Of a stretch of DNA of 64,000 nucleotides, positions 25,901 through 33,656 are shown one piece after another (position 1 is the stretch's first letter; every line of letters begins with the position of its first letter). The position numbers and the translations under genes are program-made. This stretch comes from Rhizobium sp. Root708 (GTDB lineage: Bacteria; Pseudomonadota; Alphaproteobacteria; Rhizobiales; Rhizobiaceae): NCBI RefSeq assembly GCF_001429725.1, contig NZ_LMHV01000043.1, positions 84,938 through 148,937 of the forward strand, in the 5' to 3' direction. The notes beneath the pieces are model-generated. The model saw only the letters and a program-made list of their open reading frames with translations. It did not search any database and was not told the DNA's origin.

Positions 25901-28077
25901 CACTCCTGTGGCTGCACGAGCAGGAGGTTGTGACCCTCGGCAAGGGACTGACTATTTTCCGGCAGGCGATGACGGTTCATTTGAACCCTTCGGGCGGCCA
26001 GTTCACCGTAAAGGATTTCACACCCTTGGAGGATCACTACACGGAGCAGACCATTCAGACCCATGTGATGGCGGCCTATGCAGAAAAGGGCCTTGCCGCA
26101 ATGGAGCAGGCGCTGCGGCTGTCCGAGGATTACTTTGTGCTAGAGCGCGACGCCTTTCTGCGCCGCTGGATGCCCGGCAAGGGTGGTGAGATCCGGCGTC
26201 AGACTACTGGCAGCTCTTGGAAGACGATCGTAGAGGCGCTGAAGAATCCAGTCCAGCAGGAGATTGTCGCTGACGACCGCGAACAAACAAGCGTCCTGGT
26301 TCTTGCAGGACCGGGTTCGGGCAAGACGCGCGTTCTGGTGCATCGCATCGCCTACCTAATCCGTGTCCGCCGTGAGGACCCGCGCGGCATCCTCGTGCTG
26401 ACCTACAACCGTCATGCCGCTGCCGAGATACGCATCCGGCTGCGGCATTTGATCGGCGATGATGCGGCTGCGGTGACCATATCCACTTGTCACGCACTTG
26501 CGATGCGACTGGTGGGCGCGAGCTTTGCCGGAACTGCAAGCGAGACGTCCCACGACTTCGACGGGATCGTTCTGGAGGCAGTGCGCCAGTTGAACGGGGA
26601 AGGACTGAGCAAACCGGAGGCAGAGGCGCAGCGTGATACGCTGATTCAAGGCTACCGCTGGATCCTGGTAGACGAGTATCAGGACATTGGCCCCGAGGAA
26701 TATGCTTTAATCTCGGCCGTCGCAGGCCGCTCGCTGGACGATAAGGAGCTTCGGCTCAGCCTGTTTGCGGTAGGCGATGATGATCAGAATATCTACGCTT
26801 TCGCTGGGGCCTCCATCCGCTTCATCCGCCAGTTCGAGGCCGACTATAGCGCACGACCGATGTTTCTTGTCGAGAACTACCGCTCGACTGGGCATATCAT
26901 TACCGCCGCCAACGCAGTCATAGCGCCAGCCGTGGCCCGCATGAAAGCCGGCCATGACATTGCCATAGATCGCAAACGCATCAAGGCTCCGCCCGGAGGA
27001 GATATGGCGGCGCTCGATCCGGTAGCCCATGGGAGGGTGCAGGTGTTGGACTGCCCGTCCGGCGATGTGGCGCAGGCGATGACCGCGGTTGATGAACTCG
27101 TCCGACTATCACGCCTGGATCCGGAGTGGAGCTGGTCGCGCGCGGCGGTCATAGCTCGCGACTGGCGGCGGTTGGCCCCGGTGCGCGCCTATGCCGAAAA
27201 GCTTGGCATTCCGGTAGAGATGGCAAATGAGAGCCTACCAAGCATCTGGCGTTTGCGTGAGATGCAGCAGTTTATCGATGTCCTGCGCCGCGATTCGATA
27301 CGTCTGCTGGGCGTGCGTGATCTGGTGGGCGTGCTGAATGCGATACAGTCCAATCGCTGGACGGATCTGATCGGCGAAGGCATCGCCGCGCTGGCCAAGG
27401 AGCTTGCGAACAAGAGCATGCCCGTACCTGACCTCGTTGAGTGGTTCGCTGAGTGGGCCCACGATGCGCGCAGCGATCAGCGCGCACTCCTGCTACTGAC
27501 GGCGCATCGATCGAAGGGCTTGGAATTCGACGACGTCGTCATCCTGAATGGCGGTTGGGACCGGCCCTCTAAGGGCGAGGATTCCGATGCGCCGCGCCGG
27601 CTTTTCTATGTCGCCATGACCAGAGCGCGACGTAGCCTTACCGTCATTGCCGAAGGCCAGCATCCGTTCGTCCCGCACGGCGAAGAGCATGTGCTGCGCC
27701 GCGCCGCGCCAGCCATATCGAATGCCGCCGATTTTCCCGCTGCGCTATACCAAATGCCGAACCTCAAGACCGTGGACCTCTCGTGGGCTGGCCGTCTGGA
27801 GTTCGGTCATCCCTCGCTTGTCGCAATCTCGGCGGCAAAGGCAGGTGACCCGCTTCAGATCGCGCGCGATGGCCAGACTTGGATAATGCAGGATGCAAGG
27901 GGACAAACTCTCGGACGCATGGCCAAAAGCTGGTCACCTCCCGAGGGGCTAAATTTCCTTCGCGGCGAGGTGGGCGCTATCGTGCGCTGGCGCAAGGCCG
28001 ACAATAAGGAAGAGTTTCGGGTGCACCTTCATCGCGATGTTTGGGAGGCGGTTGTGCCGGAGCTTGTGTTTCTTTGA
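22975..28077 (+). CDS. DEDD exonuclease-RecQ-UvrD triple fusion helicase
   Basis: 1,700 residues from the ATG at 22975 (a TTG two codons earlier is possible; no clear ribosome binding site). Residues 8-170 look like a DnaQ/RNase T-type 3'-5' exonuclease: SIDLEVDP, LGHNILRHDLPHL and NPELDARLVF supply the D-E, D and D positions. Residues ~300-650 are a RecQ helicase: Walker A LPTGTGKSVCYQ near 320, DEAHCVSKWGHDFRPDY near 422, and GRAGRDRAHANC near 620. A long middle region of helical winged-helix type follows. Residues ~1095-1600 are a UvrD helicase: AGPGSGKTRVL near 1110, VDEYQDIGPEEY near 1232, VGDDDQNIYAFAG, HRSKGLEFDDVV and YVAMTRARRSL. The gene occupies a whole module between two boundary repeats, which suggests a self-sufficient DNA-processing defence protein; that role is inferred. 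Confidence 0.88.
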   Translation: MAEPFQLFLQRCVSIDLEVDPATASIFAFAAVRDDARPPILAKKRNLVIALDRLEAEATGGMHLLGHNILRHDLPHLFAVRPGLANVLRSPIDTLWLNPLAFPRNPYHHLVKHYHDGRLQAGHVNNPELDARLVFQVLRNQLAALTQQNADQPDAVAAFHFLATRMENSGGFDVAFREVRGVPAPDPLAAQKAISGLLARRACERRLEQTLNRLSNPQLGWPMAYALSWILVAGGDSVMPPWVRAQFREAALIVRHLRDANCNGPDCAWCSERNDPVRALSRWFGFDAFRAEPVDDMGRPLQERIVDETMRGASVLGILPTGTGKSVCYQIPALSKFDKTGALTVVISPLVALMADQVQGMARAGISSAVTVNGMLSMPERQDALDRVRMGEAAMLLISPEQLRSNSVRSVLAQREIGLWVLDEAHCVSKWGHDFRPDYRYVSGFIKETSGDEAPAQVLCLTATAKPEVVRDIREHFKSRLGRELLLLDGGAVRTNLSFEVRPTQRGTKLADILDVIETKLPQEGASGAVVYCATRNETQRVAEFLKQQGLSAERFHAGLTSEEKRDIQERFRVGELRIIAATNAFGMGIDKPDIRLVVHGDIPGSLENYLQEAGRAGRDRAHANCVLLFTEEDVERQFSLSARSRLARHEIGAILKALRRLDERSKKTGTVVATSGEVVRAERDQEFERDTNTDDTRVKTAVSWLEEATLLSREENKVQVFPSSLRIRNLEEAEAILARAAITGTRRKQLLDITRHLMNAPPDKGISTDELAGISGLTEGMLNKALADLEALGIARNDVVVTIFVHVAVDGHSQQRLTQAARLETALIALMREAAPDADGAGDMPLHLAETCQALRNQGHSAVRPDIVEKLLRSMGRDGRDQDGGKGNLRLRKASRNTLTVTLQRSWQALEQTAILRQQGAERLLGHLLGKLPKGSRGKDIQVETTMGDLLATLTGDALLRGSGIQDMTRLMERALLWLHEQEVVTLGKGLTIFRQAMTVHLNPSGGQFTVKDFTPLEDHYTEQTIQTHVMAAYAEKGLAAMEQALRLSEDYFVLERDAFLRRWMPGKGGEIRRQTTGSSWKTIVEALKNPVQQEIVADDREQTSVLVLAGPGSGKTRVLVHRIAYLIRVRREDPRGILVLTYNRHAAAEIRIRLRHLIGDDAAAVTISTCHALAMRLVGASFAGTASETSHDFDGIVLEAVRQLNGEGLSKPEAEAQRDTLIQGYRWILVDEYQDIGPEEYALISAVAGRSLDDKELRLSLFAVGDDDQNIYAFAGASIRFIRQFEADYSARPMFLVENYRSTGHIITAANAVIAPAVARMKAGHDIAIDRKRIKAPPGGDMAALDPVAHGRVQVLDCPSGDVAQAMTAVDELVRLSRLDPEWSWSRAAVIARDWRRLAPVRAYAEKLGIPVEMANESLPSIWRLREMQQFIDVLRRDSIRLLGVRDLVGVLNAIQSNRWTDLIGEGIAALAKELANKSMPVPDLVEWFAEWAHDARSDQRALLLLTAHRSKGLEFDDVVILNGGWDRPSKGEDSDAPRRLFYVAMTRARRSLTVIAEGQHPFVPHGEEHVLRRAAPAISNAADFPAALYQMPNLKTVDLSWAGRLEFGHPSLVAISAAKAGDPLQIARDGQTWIMQDARGQTLGRMAKSWSPPEGLNFLRGEVGAIVRWRKADNKEEFRVHLHRDVWEAVVPELVFL

Positions 28078-28159
28078 TCGTTTGCTCGTCGCTACCGTCA
28101 GACCGATCGGATAGCTTTGCTCAGTATTTTGAAATTGTGCGATGTGGCTTCATCGCACC

Positions 28160-28265
28160 GTCACGAGGGCTTTGAGCACCAGTTGGCGGCAATAATTTCC
28201 GTTTTACTGGCGAATTCGCGAGCCGGTCACAAGCCGCCAGGCAGTCCATTGGCCTCCCGGCAAGC
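28160..28265. repeat. Diverged module-boundary repeat R4
   Basis: The palindrome-like core GGCGGCAATAATTTCCGTT at 28185-28203 is preceded by GGCTTTGAGCACCAGT, 14 of 16 bases as in R1 and R3. It is followed by CACAAGCCGCCAGGCAGTCC, resembling the post-core part of R1 and R3. It therefore looks like an older copy of the same boundary. It lies between the triple-fusion gene and the Zorya operon. No gene is present in 28078-28319. Confidence 0.65.
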
Positions 28266-28319
28266 TTGCGCCCAATGGCCATGCGAAGTCTTCCTCGGAT
28301 GGAACAGGTATCTCCTTTC

Positions 28320-31286
28320 TCACCCAATCACCTCCGCGAACAAACCATCGACATCTCTTTCTGAAGTTGGCGGAGCCAGCATATCCCGCGACAATGACCT
28401 TTTGCGCTCTAGCAAGTCGTGCAGTTTCTGGTCGAACGACCCCGCACCGTGGGACGGGTGGATGGCCATGGGTAGATGAATGGTGACATCTTTGGTTTGG
28501 CCGATGCGGAAGGCGCGATCGTTGCATTGATCCTCAACCGCCGGGTTCCACCATCGGCTCAGGTGGATCACATGATTTGCCGCAGTGATCGTGAGGCCAA
28601 TCCCCGCCGCTTTCGGCGAGAGTATGAGGAGATCGAAACCTGTCGGCGCTTTCTGGAACGCATCTACGATCTCTTGGCGCTGTCGTCCCACCATCGTGCC
28701 GTTTATGATCGGTGGCCGTGCAGGAAGGTTCAAATGCTCTGCGATCGCTGCTGCAAACGTCTGTTGCATGGACCGGTCCTCAAGGAAAACCAACGCCTTC
28801 TCCGACCGGCTGCGAATGTGCTCAAGAAGTGTGACGGCTTTCTGCACACGTGCGGAACTGTTGATCCACGAGCTGCGCCACGCTGCGTCATAGGCATTGG
28901 CGTCGCCCGCGCGATCAGGGTGCAATGATATGCCGCGCAGCAGATGTAGGGTCTCTAGCATGCTCTTGCGGCTTTTTGAGCCGGCCCTCGCTGCCGCGAC
29001 GGCGTCGTCATATGCTCTTGCCTGGCTCGCCGGCATCGCGATTGAGTATGGCATGATATGCTTGGCTGGCAGATCCTTCGCGACGTCATCTTTCATACGC
29101 CGTAACATGATGGCCGGCGCATTGCCCTGAGGTTGATCCATCTTTGCCTTGAGCTCAGCGAGAGCCTTGGGATCTTCATCGCCATAGGTGCCGGAAAAGC
29201 TTTTGAGGTTACCCAGGTAGCCGGGCGCAATTCGATCCATTATGCACCATAGATCCTCCAGCCGGTTTTCGATCGGCGTTCCGGTCATACCCAAGACGAA
29301 GTCTATATTCATCGTCTTCGCCGTATGGCTGTTAATCGAATCCGGCGACTTAACTTTCTGCATTTCGTCGAAGATTGCGATCGAATAGGCGATGCGCGCA
29401 AAACTGCGGTGATAGAGTGCCAAGGTCTCATAAGTCGTGAGGATCCAATCGGCCTGTCGCATGTAATCGACATCGAGAGCATCCTCTTCACTCCAGCCAA
29501 CTCCCTTACGGGTCTTAAGTGTTTTCAGCCCAGATCCGAAAGCCTCCGCACACACGCCAAGCTTGCCCGGCTTGAGGTGAATGCTCGCTTCCTTTTTCCA
29601 GTTGTCGAGAAGGGACGTCGGCGCAACAATCAGGATTGGACCCTGCAGAGGACGATAAGCGCCACGCCTTGCAGCCATGTTGTCCTTGATCCAAGCAAGA
29701 AACGCGAGCGCCTGAAATGTCTTGCCGAGCCCCATGTCGTCGGCGAGCAGCGCACCGGGCCAGCCTTGCGTCCAGCAGTTGCGGAGCCATTCGAAGCCCT
29801 GCAGCTGGTGCTGCTTGGGCTGTGTGCCGTTTATGCTCTGCGTTGGAAACCCGCCGGGGATGAGGTTGCTTCGTTTCTCCAGTCTTGACTGGAAGTCGAG
29901 CTCCTCTAGGTTCTGCCTGATGATCAGGACGTCATTGTCCGTAGCCTCACGAGGCGGTCTCTCGCCTTGCGGCTCGCCGGAGTAGGGCACGCCGTCTTCA
30001 TCAAGGCTTGTGAGCATCCTGCGAACATCTGTGGTTGGATAAAGCTCCTGCTCGAAATTGATTTCGTCGGAGCGGTCCTGCTCCGCTTGGTCACAGAGAA
30101 CCTCCAGCTCCTCGATCTTGTCCGGAGTGGCATTGAGTGTCTTGCTGCCGATCCGAACGACGAAGTTTTCCGGCAGCCACTGGGTGGACTTTTTCTTGAT
30201 CCAGGGCAGGCTTGGTTTTTGCCACAGCCCCAGGCCTTCGATCCGATCGGAATATTGCGCCGTCTCGACAAACAGACCGGAGGCGAGAGCATCACCATCA
30301 TCGCCCAGCGCCGCCGCGATACGGGTGCGCGGGTTCTTCAAGAACTCTCGACGGGCCTCGGGCGATGCGCCACGCATCGTCTTGACCACGTCAAGGGCGG
30401 TGCGCAGCGTTGGCTCCAGCAGAAGATAGGTATTGCGCCCAACAACATACGCCGCTTCGGTCCTTCCGGGTCGGGAGAGCGCCTGTTCGTAGAATGTGTC
30501 CTGGAGGATTGGCGGCAGTAGCGCATCGGCATCGTTGCTGCGTCGGTCGGTGTCCGAAGCCCAAGCCGAGGCATCGTCGCCATCGGTTTCCGGCGCATCA
30601 TTGCCATCGTCTACCTGGCCAAGCTCGGGCTCGACCGTTCGTGACATCAGCACCGGCAGGAAATCGGTTCCCTGAGCGGTTTCGCGGACATCAAGGCCAA
30701 ACGCGCCTGCCTGATAGATCGTCAGAGAACCCACAAACTTGTCGGTCTGCACGTCGTTGCCAAGATAGGTCTTCAACTTATCCTGAACCGGCTGCCAGAA
30801 AGGAAGACGCTCGGCGAAGGGTTGGCCGGCGGAATTGTTGTAGTCGCGGGCAGCGATGTGGATATCGTAGAGCGGGCGAGACAATCTGGCCCAGTCGCCG
30901 CCCACGCGGAGGAAGGGGCCGTGGAAGTCCGGGGTGATGGGCCGCGAGTTCTGGTCCTGCCAGTGCAGGAGGAGGGTGCTATCAGAGTTATCGATCCGAC
31001 CGCGCATGGAGAGGCTGACCGAAAGACCGACCAGTTTGGGCACGCGCAGCATATCGGCCTGCGTCGCCGACAAAGACAAGATGAATTCCGGCTTTGCGAA
31101 GACACCATCGCCTGATGGAACGACGTCACCGGCTGCGACGGCATGCGAGAGAAAACGAAAGCCGTGATCTGCAGCGGCAGCCTTGTCGCCCCATTGCTCG
31201 TAGGGAATTAACTTCTTGCCGAGCAGGCCTCGCTGTTCAAACTCGATGAGAGCGCCGTTATGCTGGGGCACGCATTTGAAACTCAT
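28320..31286 (-). CDS. zorD: Zorya type I ZorD, SNF2-family translocase/nuclease
   Basis: 988 residues. A large N-terminal region of about 480 residues is followed by a SNF2 helicase: Walker A LADDMGLGKTFQAL near residue 515, TTYETLALYH, a DExH box changed to FDEMQKVK near 638, GMTGTPIENRLEDLW, and the helicase C lobe with ALVFLEDRSMQQ, GIGLTITAANHVIHLSRWWN and AFRIGQTKDV. In type I Zorya, ZorD is the effector that is recruited to the ZorAB membrane complex and attacks invading DNA. Some described ZorD proteins are somewhat longer, but the core is complete here. It is the last gene of the leftward operon, nine bases after zorC, and its 3' end faces boundary repeat R4. Confidence 0.93.
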   Translation of the reverse strand: MSFKCVPQHNGALIEFEQRGLLGKKLIPYEQWGDKAAAADHGFRFLSHAVAAGDVVPSGDGVFAKPEFILSLSATQADMLRVPKLVGLSVSLSMRGRIDNSDSTLLLHWQDQNSRPITPDFHGPFLRVGGDWARLSRPLYDIHIAARDYNNSAGQPFAERLPFWQPVQDKLKTYLGNDVQTDKFVGSLTIYQAGAFGLDVRETAQGTDFLPVLMSRTVEPELGQVDDGNDAPETDGDDASAWASDTDRRSNDADALLPPILQDTFYEQALSRPGRTEAAYVVGRNTYLLLEPTLRTALDVVKTMRGASPEARREFLKNPRTRIAAALGDDGDALASGLFVETAQYSDRIEGLGLWQKPSLPWIKKKSTQWLPENFVVRIGSKTLNATPDKIEELEVLCDQAEQDRSDEINFEQELYPTTDVRRMLTSLDEDGVPYSGEPQGERPPREATDNDVLIIRQNLEELDFQSRLEKRSNLIPGGFPTQSINGTQPKQHQLQGFEWLRNCWTQGWPGALLADDMGLGKTFQALAFLAWIKDNMAARRGAYRPLQGPILIVAPTSLLDNWKKEASIHLKPGKLGVCAEAFGSGLKTLKTRKGVGWSEEDALDVDYMRQADWILTTYETLALYHRSFARIAYSIAIFDEMQKVKSPDSINSHTAKTMNIDFVLGMTGTPIENRLEDLWCIMDRIAPGYLGNLKSFSGTYGDEDPKALAELKAKMDQPQGNAPAIMLRRMKDDVAKDLPAKHIMPYSIAMPASQARAYDDAVAAARAGSKSRKSMLETLHLLRGISLHPDRAGDANAYDAAWRSSWINSSARVQKAVTLLEHIRSRSEKALVFLEDRSMQQTFAAAIAEHLNLPARPPIINGTMVGRQRQEIVDAFQKAPTGFDLLILSPKAAGIGLTITAANHVIHLSRWWNPAVEDQCNDRAFRIGQTKDVTIHLPMAIHPSHGAGSFDQKLHDLLERKRSLSRDMLAPPTSERDVDGLFAEVIG

Positions 31287-31295
31287 GATCGATCC

Positions 31296-32708
31296 CTATT
31301 TGTAGTCACCGGGCTGCAACCTCGTATTCGTCATCCGGTAAATTCGTTCGGCGACGACGCGTTGCCAGCTGTAGGTTTTGGGCGAGCTATGCGTCTTGAC
31401 GAGATAGCGTGACGTTTCGGTATCGTCCTTCGAAATCGTTACATCGTCCGAACTATAGCTTCTCTGATAGAGCTTCGGCGCGCCTCGCTCGGACGCGTCA
31501 GACCAGATGTTAACTTTGCCATTGTGGCTCCAGTCGGCAACAATTCCTTGCCCTACCTCAAGGAGAAGAACGGCGTGCGTGCGCTGGATCTGTTTGGAGC
31601 CAGCGCTGACAAAGGTGGCAAAGTCCACATTCTTGCCAAAACGACTACGCGCCAATCGAGCGCCATCCTCCGCGAAGACCACCCATGCGCCCCTGATAAT
31701 ACCTTTCCGGTGCGCGGCTTCCCAGAACGCGCGTCGATATCGCCACATCTGAGCGTCGTTCGGATCCTTTACGGTGAGCCCCACGATATCAAGGAACTGC
31801 CGAAGCGACTGCTCCGTTAGCCACGAGACGATCAATGCCTTAATTTGCGGGAATCGTTCCCAGCGGCCGGGATAGGTTCGCGGATCTTTGAAAAGCGAGA
31901 CAATGAAATTCAAGAAGAGATCTTTAATCGCCTTCTCGGGCGACTTGCCGAGGAACGGTTTGATCAACGCTTCGGCTATCTCCAGATCAAGTCCCTTGAA
32001 GACAAGCTCGTTCCGGCTATCGAGCGCATATGATCTGACCATTTCCAGGCGCCTCATATGGTCGGGCTCCGCCCCGTCGCTGAGTTGCACCAATAGGTTT
32101 CGGGTGATCGCCTCCGTGAAGCCGGACTGCGCGTCGAGCGCACCAAACCCGAGAGATCGCATTGCGTCGGAGGGCGACATAGCCTGCCGCAACGCCAAGG
32201 CTGCGATATTCTTGGGTCCAAGGATCGGGTCGTAGAGTGCGTAGTCTTTTTGATATGATGCGAACGGCTCGCCCCAGCGAACACTACCTTGTTGCAAGAT
32301 GGAGCTTATGGCCTCAAGTCCGGGTCTGCCTGGGCGAAACTGTATCAAATAGACCGTAGCGAGCGTCCTGAACAGCTTGCGCTTGTCGCTCCGATCCACT
32401 TCGTCGACAATTCGCTTCAGCGCTGCGGGTTGGTCGGCCAGCGGCGTCCTAGCCTCCCACAGACACCAGATAGCGTCGCGAAATTCCTTCGTCGACAAGA
32501 CATCGCCTGCCTGCAACATCGGTAGCAGCCGCGCTGCAATTTCATTAATGGATGCGAGGTCACGCTTTGCACGATCATCAATGCCGGTTGCGCCAATTGA
32601 TCGTGCTGCCTCATGCACGTAAGTGTATTTGGGTATCACGTCATGACCGGTCAGCCCGGACGCGCGGGCTGACATGCCTGTGCAAGCTTCGCGGAAGAGC
32701 CCAATCAT
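31296..32708 (-). CDS. zorC: Zorya type I ZorC, EH-signature protein
   Basis: 470 residues, all cytoplasmic and mainly helical. The C-terminal half contains the EH signature region around residues 310-345 (AQMWRYRRAFWEAAHRKGII followed by GAWVVFAEDG), with the Glu/His of FWEAAH. ZorC is the soluble type I component thought to bind DNA and act with ZorD when ZorAB senses phage entry. The start overlaps the zorB stop by four bases (ATGA type), so translation is coupled. Identification rests on the EH region and on its place between clear zorB and zorD genes. Confidence 0.92.
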   Translation of the reverse strand: MIGLFREACTGMSARASGLTGHDVIPKYTYVHEAARSIGATGIDDRAKRDLASINEIAARLLPMLQAGDVLSTKEFRDAIWCLWEARTPLADQPAALKRIVDEVDRSDKRKLFRTLATVYLIQFRPGRPGLEAISSILQQGSVRWGEPFASYQKDYALYDPILGPKNIAALALRQAMSPSDAMRSLGFGALDAQSGFTEAITRNLLVQLSDGAEPDHMRRLEMVRSYALDSRNELVFKGLDLEIAEALIKPFLGKSPEKAIKDLFLNFIVSLFKDPRTYPGRWERFPQIKALIVSWLTEQSLRQFLDIVGLTVKDPNDAQMWRYRRAFWEAAHRKGIIRGAWVVFAEDGARLARSRFGKNVDFATFVSAGSKQIQRTHAVLLLEVGQGIVADWSHNGKVNIWSDASERGAPKLYQRSYSSDDVTISKDDTETSRYLVKTHSSPKTYSWQRVVAERIYRMTNTRLQPGDYK

Positions 32709-33649
32709 TTGAGTGTCGCCGCTTCCCGCAGTTTCTCGATCTGTCCCTCCATATCGTCAGTCAGACGGAGCACATCTTTTAGTCGATCGGAAGGGTCAAC
32801 CTGCATGACAAAGCGCATGTCGATACGGCGGTTCTTCTCCCAGGCCTGTTGGGTGATTTCAGCGCCTTGCGCAGGCATTTCGGTCCCCGGTATCGGGCGC
32901 GTCGAGGAGTAGCCCGAAACAGAGAGGATTTCCTTCTTCTCCGGGTTTCTAAGTGCCCTGAGCGATGGTTCGAAAGCCGTCAGCGTTCTATAGGTCTCGA
33001 CAGCCCGCTCAGTCGATAGTTGCCAATTGCGACTATCACCGGCCGCGGTCTCCGATCCCTGCCTGTCTGTGTGCCCCTCAATGAAGACGGTGTCGATTGC
33101 TGCGCCAGGCGCAAGCAGTTTGCAATCCGTGGCACTACTTGAAACGACGCAACTTGTGTATCGCGGCAACACCCGCGCGAGCACAGCAGCAAGCTTTCGA
33201 ACATTGTCGGCAGCCTGGGCGCTCAAGTTTGACTTGTCCGTGGCAAAGCGAATTGCATTCTCCGTCAAACGCAAAACGCCGTTTTCGCGGTCGATCTGAA
33301 CGTCGAGGCCCGTGGCTTTCAACTCGCGCTCAAGATCGTTCAGCAAGGCGGTCCGCTCGCGCTGCGACTGGCTGAGATCCTCGAGCTCCTCGTTGATCTC
33401 GGATCGCAAGCTATGGAGCTGCTCGCTTACCTGCCTGACCTTCTCGAGGACTTCTTCGATCTGGACCTTCGATTTATCGGCTTGCTTTTCAGATTCGTCG
33501 GTCTGCTTCTGAAACTGGAGCGCGAAAACCATCAGCATGATGATGAAGATGAAGAGGATGCCAACCATCATGTCGGTCATCGACACGAAGTAGTTTTCCT
33601 CTTCCTCCTCGATCGCCGGCTTCCCGGCAGCATCGTCAAATGCCAACAT
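32705..33649 (-). CDS. zorB: Zorya ZorB, OmpA/MotB-type peptidoglycan-binding stator subunit
   Basis: 314 residues. A single membrane helix starts after NYFVSMTDMMVGILFIFIIM (residues 19-38), with the invariant proton-carrying aspartate at residue 26, as in characterised ZorB. A coiled-coil segment follows (residues ~50-110), then an OmpA-like domain with FIEGHTDRQG near 190 and NWQLSTERAVETYRTL near 207, which anchors to peptidoglycan. Two ZorB subunits sit inside a ZorA pentamer to make an ion-driven motor. It lies seven bases after zorA and overlaps zorC by four bases. Confidence 0.95.
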   Translation of the reverse strand: MLAFDDAAGKPAIEEEEENYFVSMTDMMVGILFIFIIMLMVFALQFQKQTDESEKQADKSKVQIEEVLEKVRQVSEQLHSLRSEINEELEDLSQSQRERTALLNDLERELKATGLDVQIDRENGVLRLTENAIRFATDKSNLSAQAADNVRKLAAVLARVLPRYTSCVVSSSATDCKLLAPGAAIDTVFIEGHTDRQGSETAAGDSRNWQLSTERAVETYRTLTAFEPSLRALRNPEKKEILSVSGYSSTRPIPGTEMPAQGAEITQQAWEKNRRIDMRFVMQVDPSDRLKDVLRLTDDMEGQIEKLREAATLK

Positions 33650-33656
33650 GGCTCAC

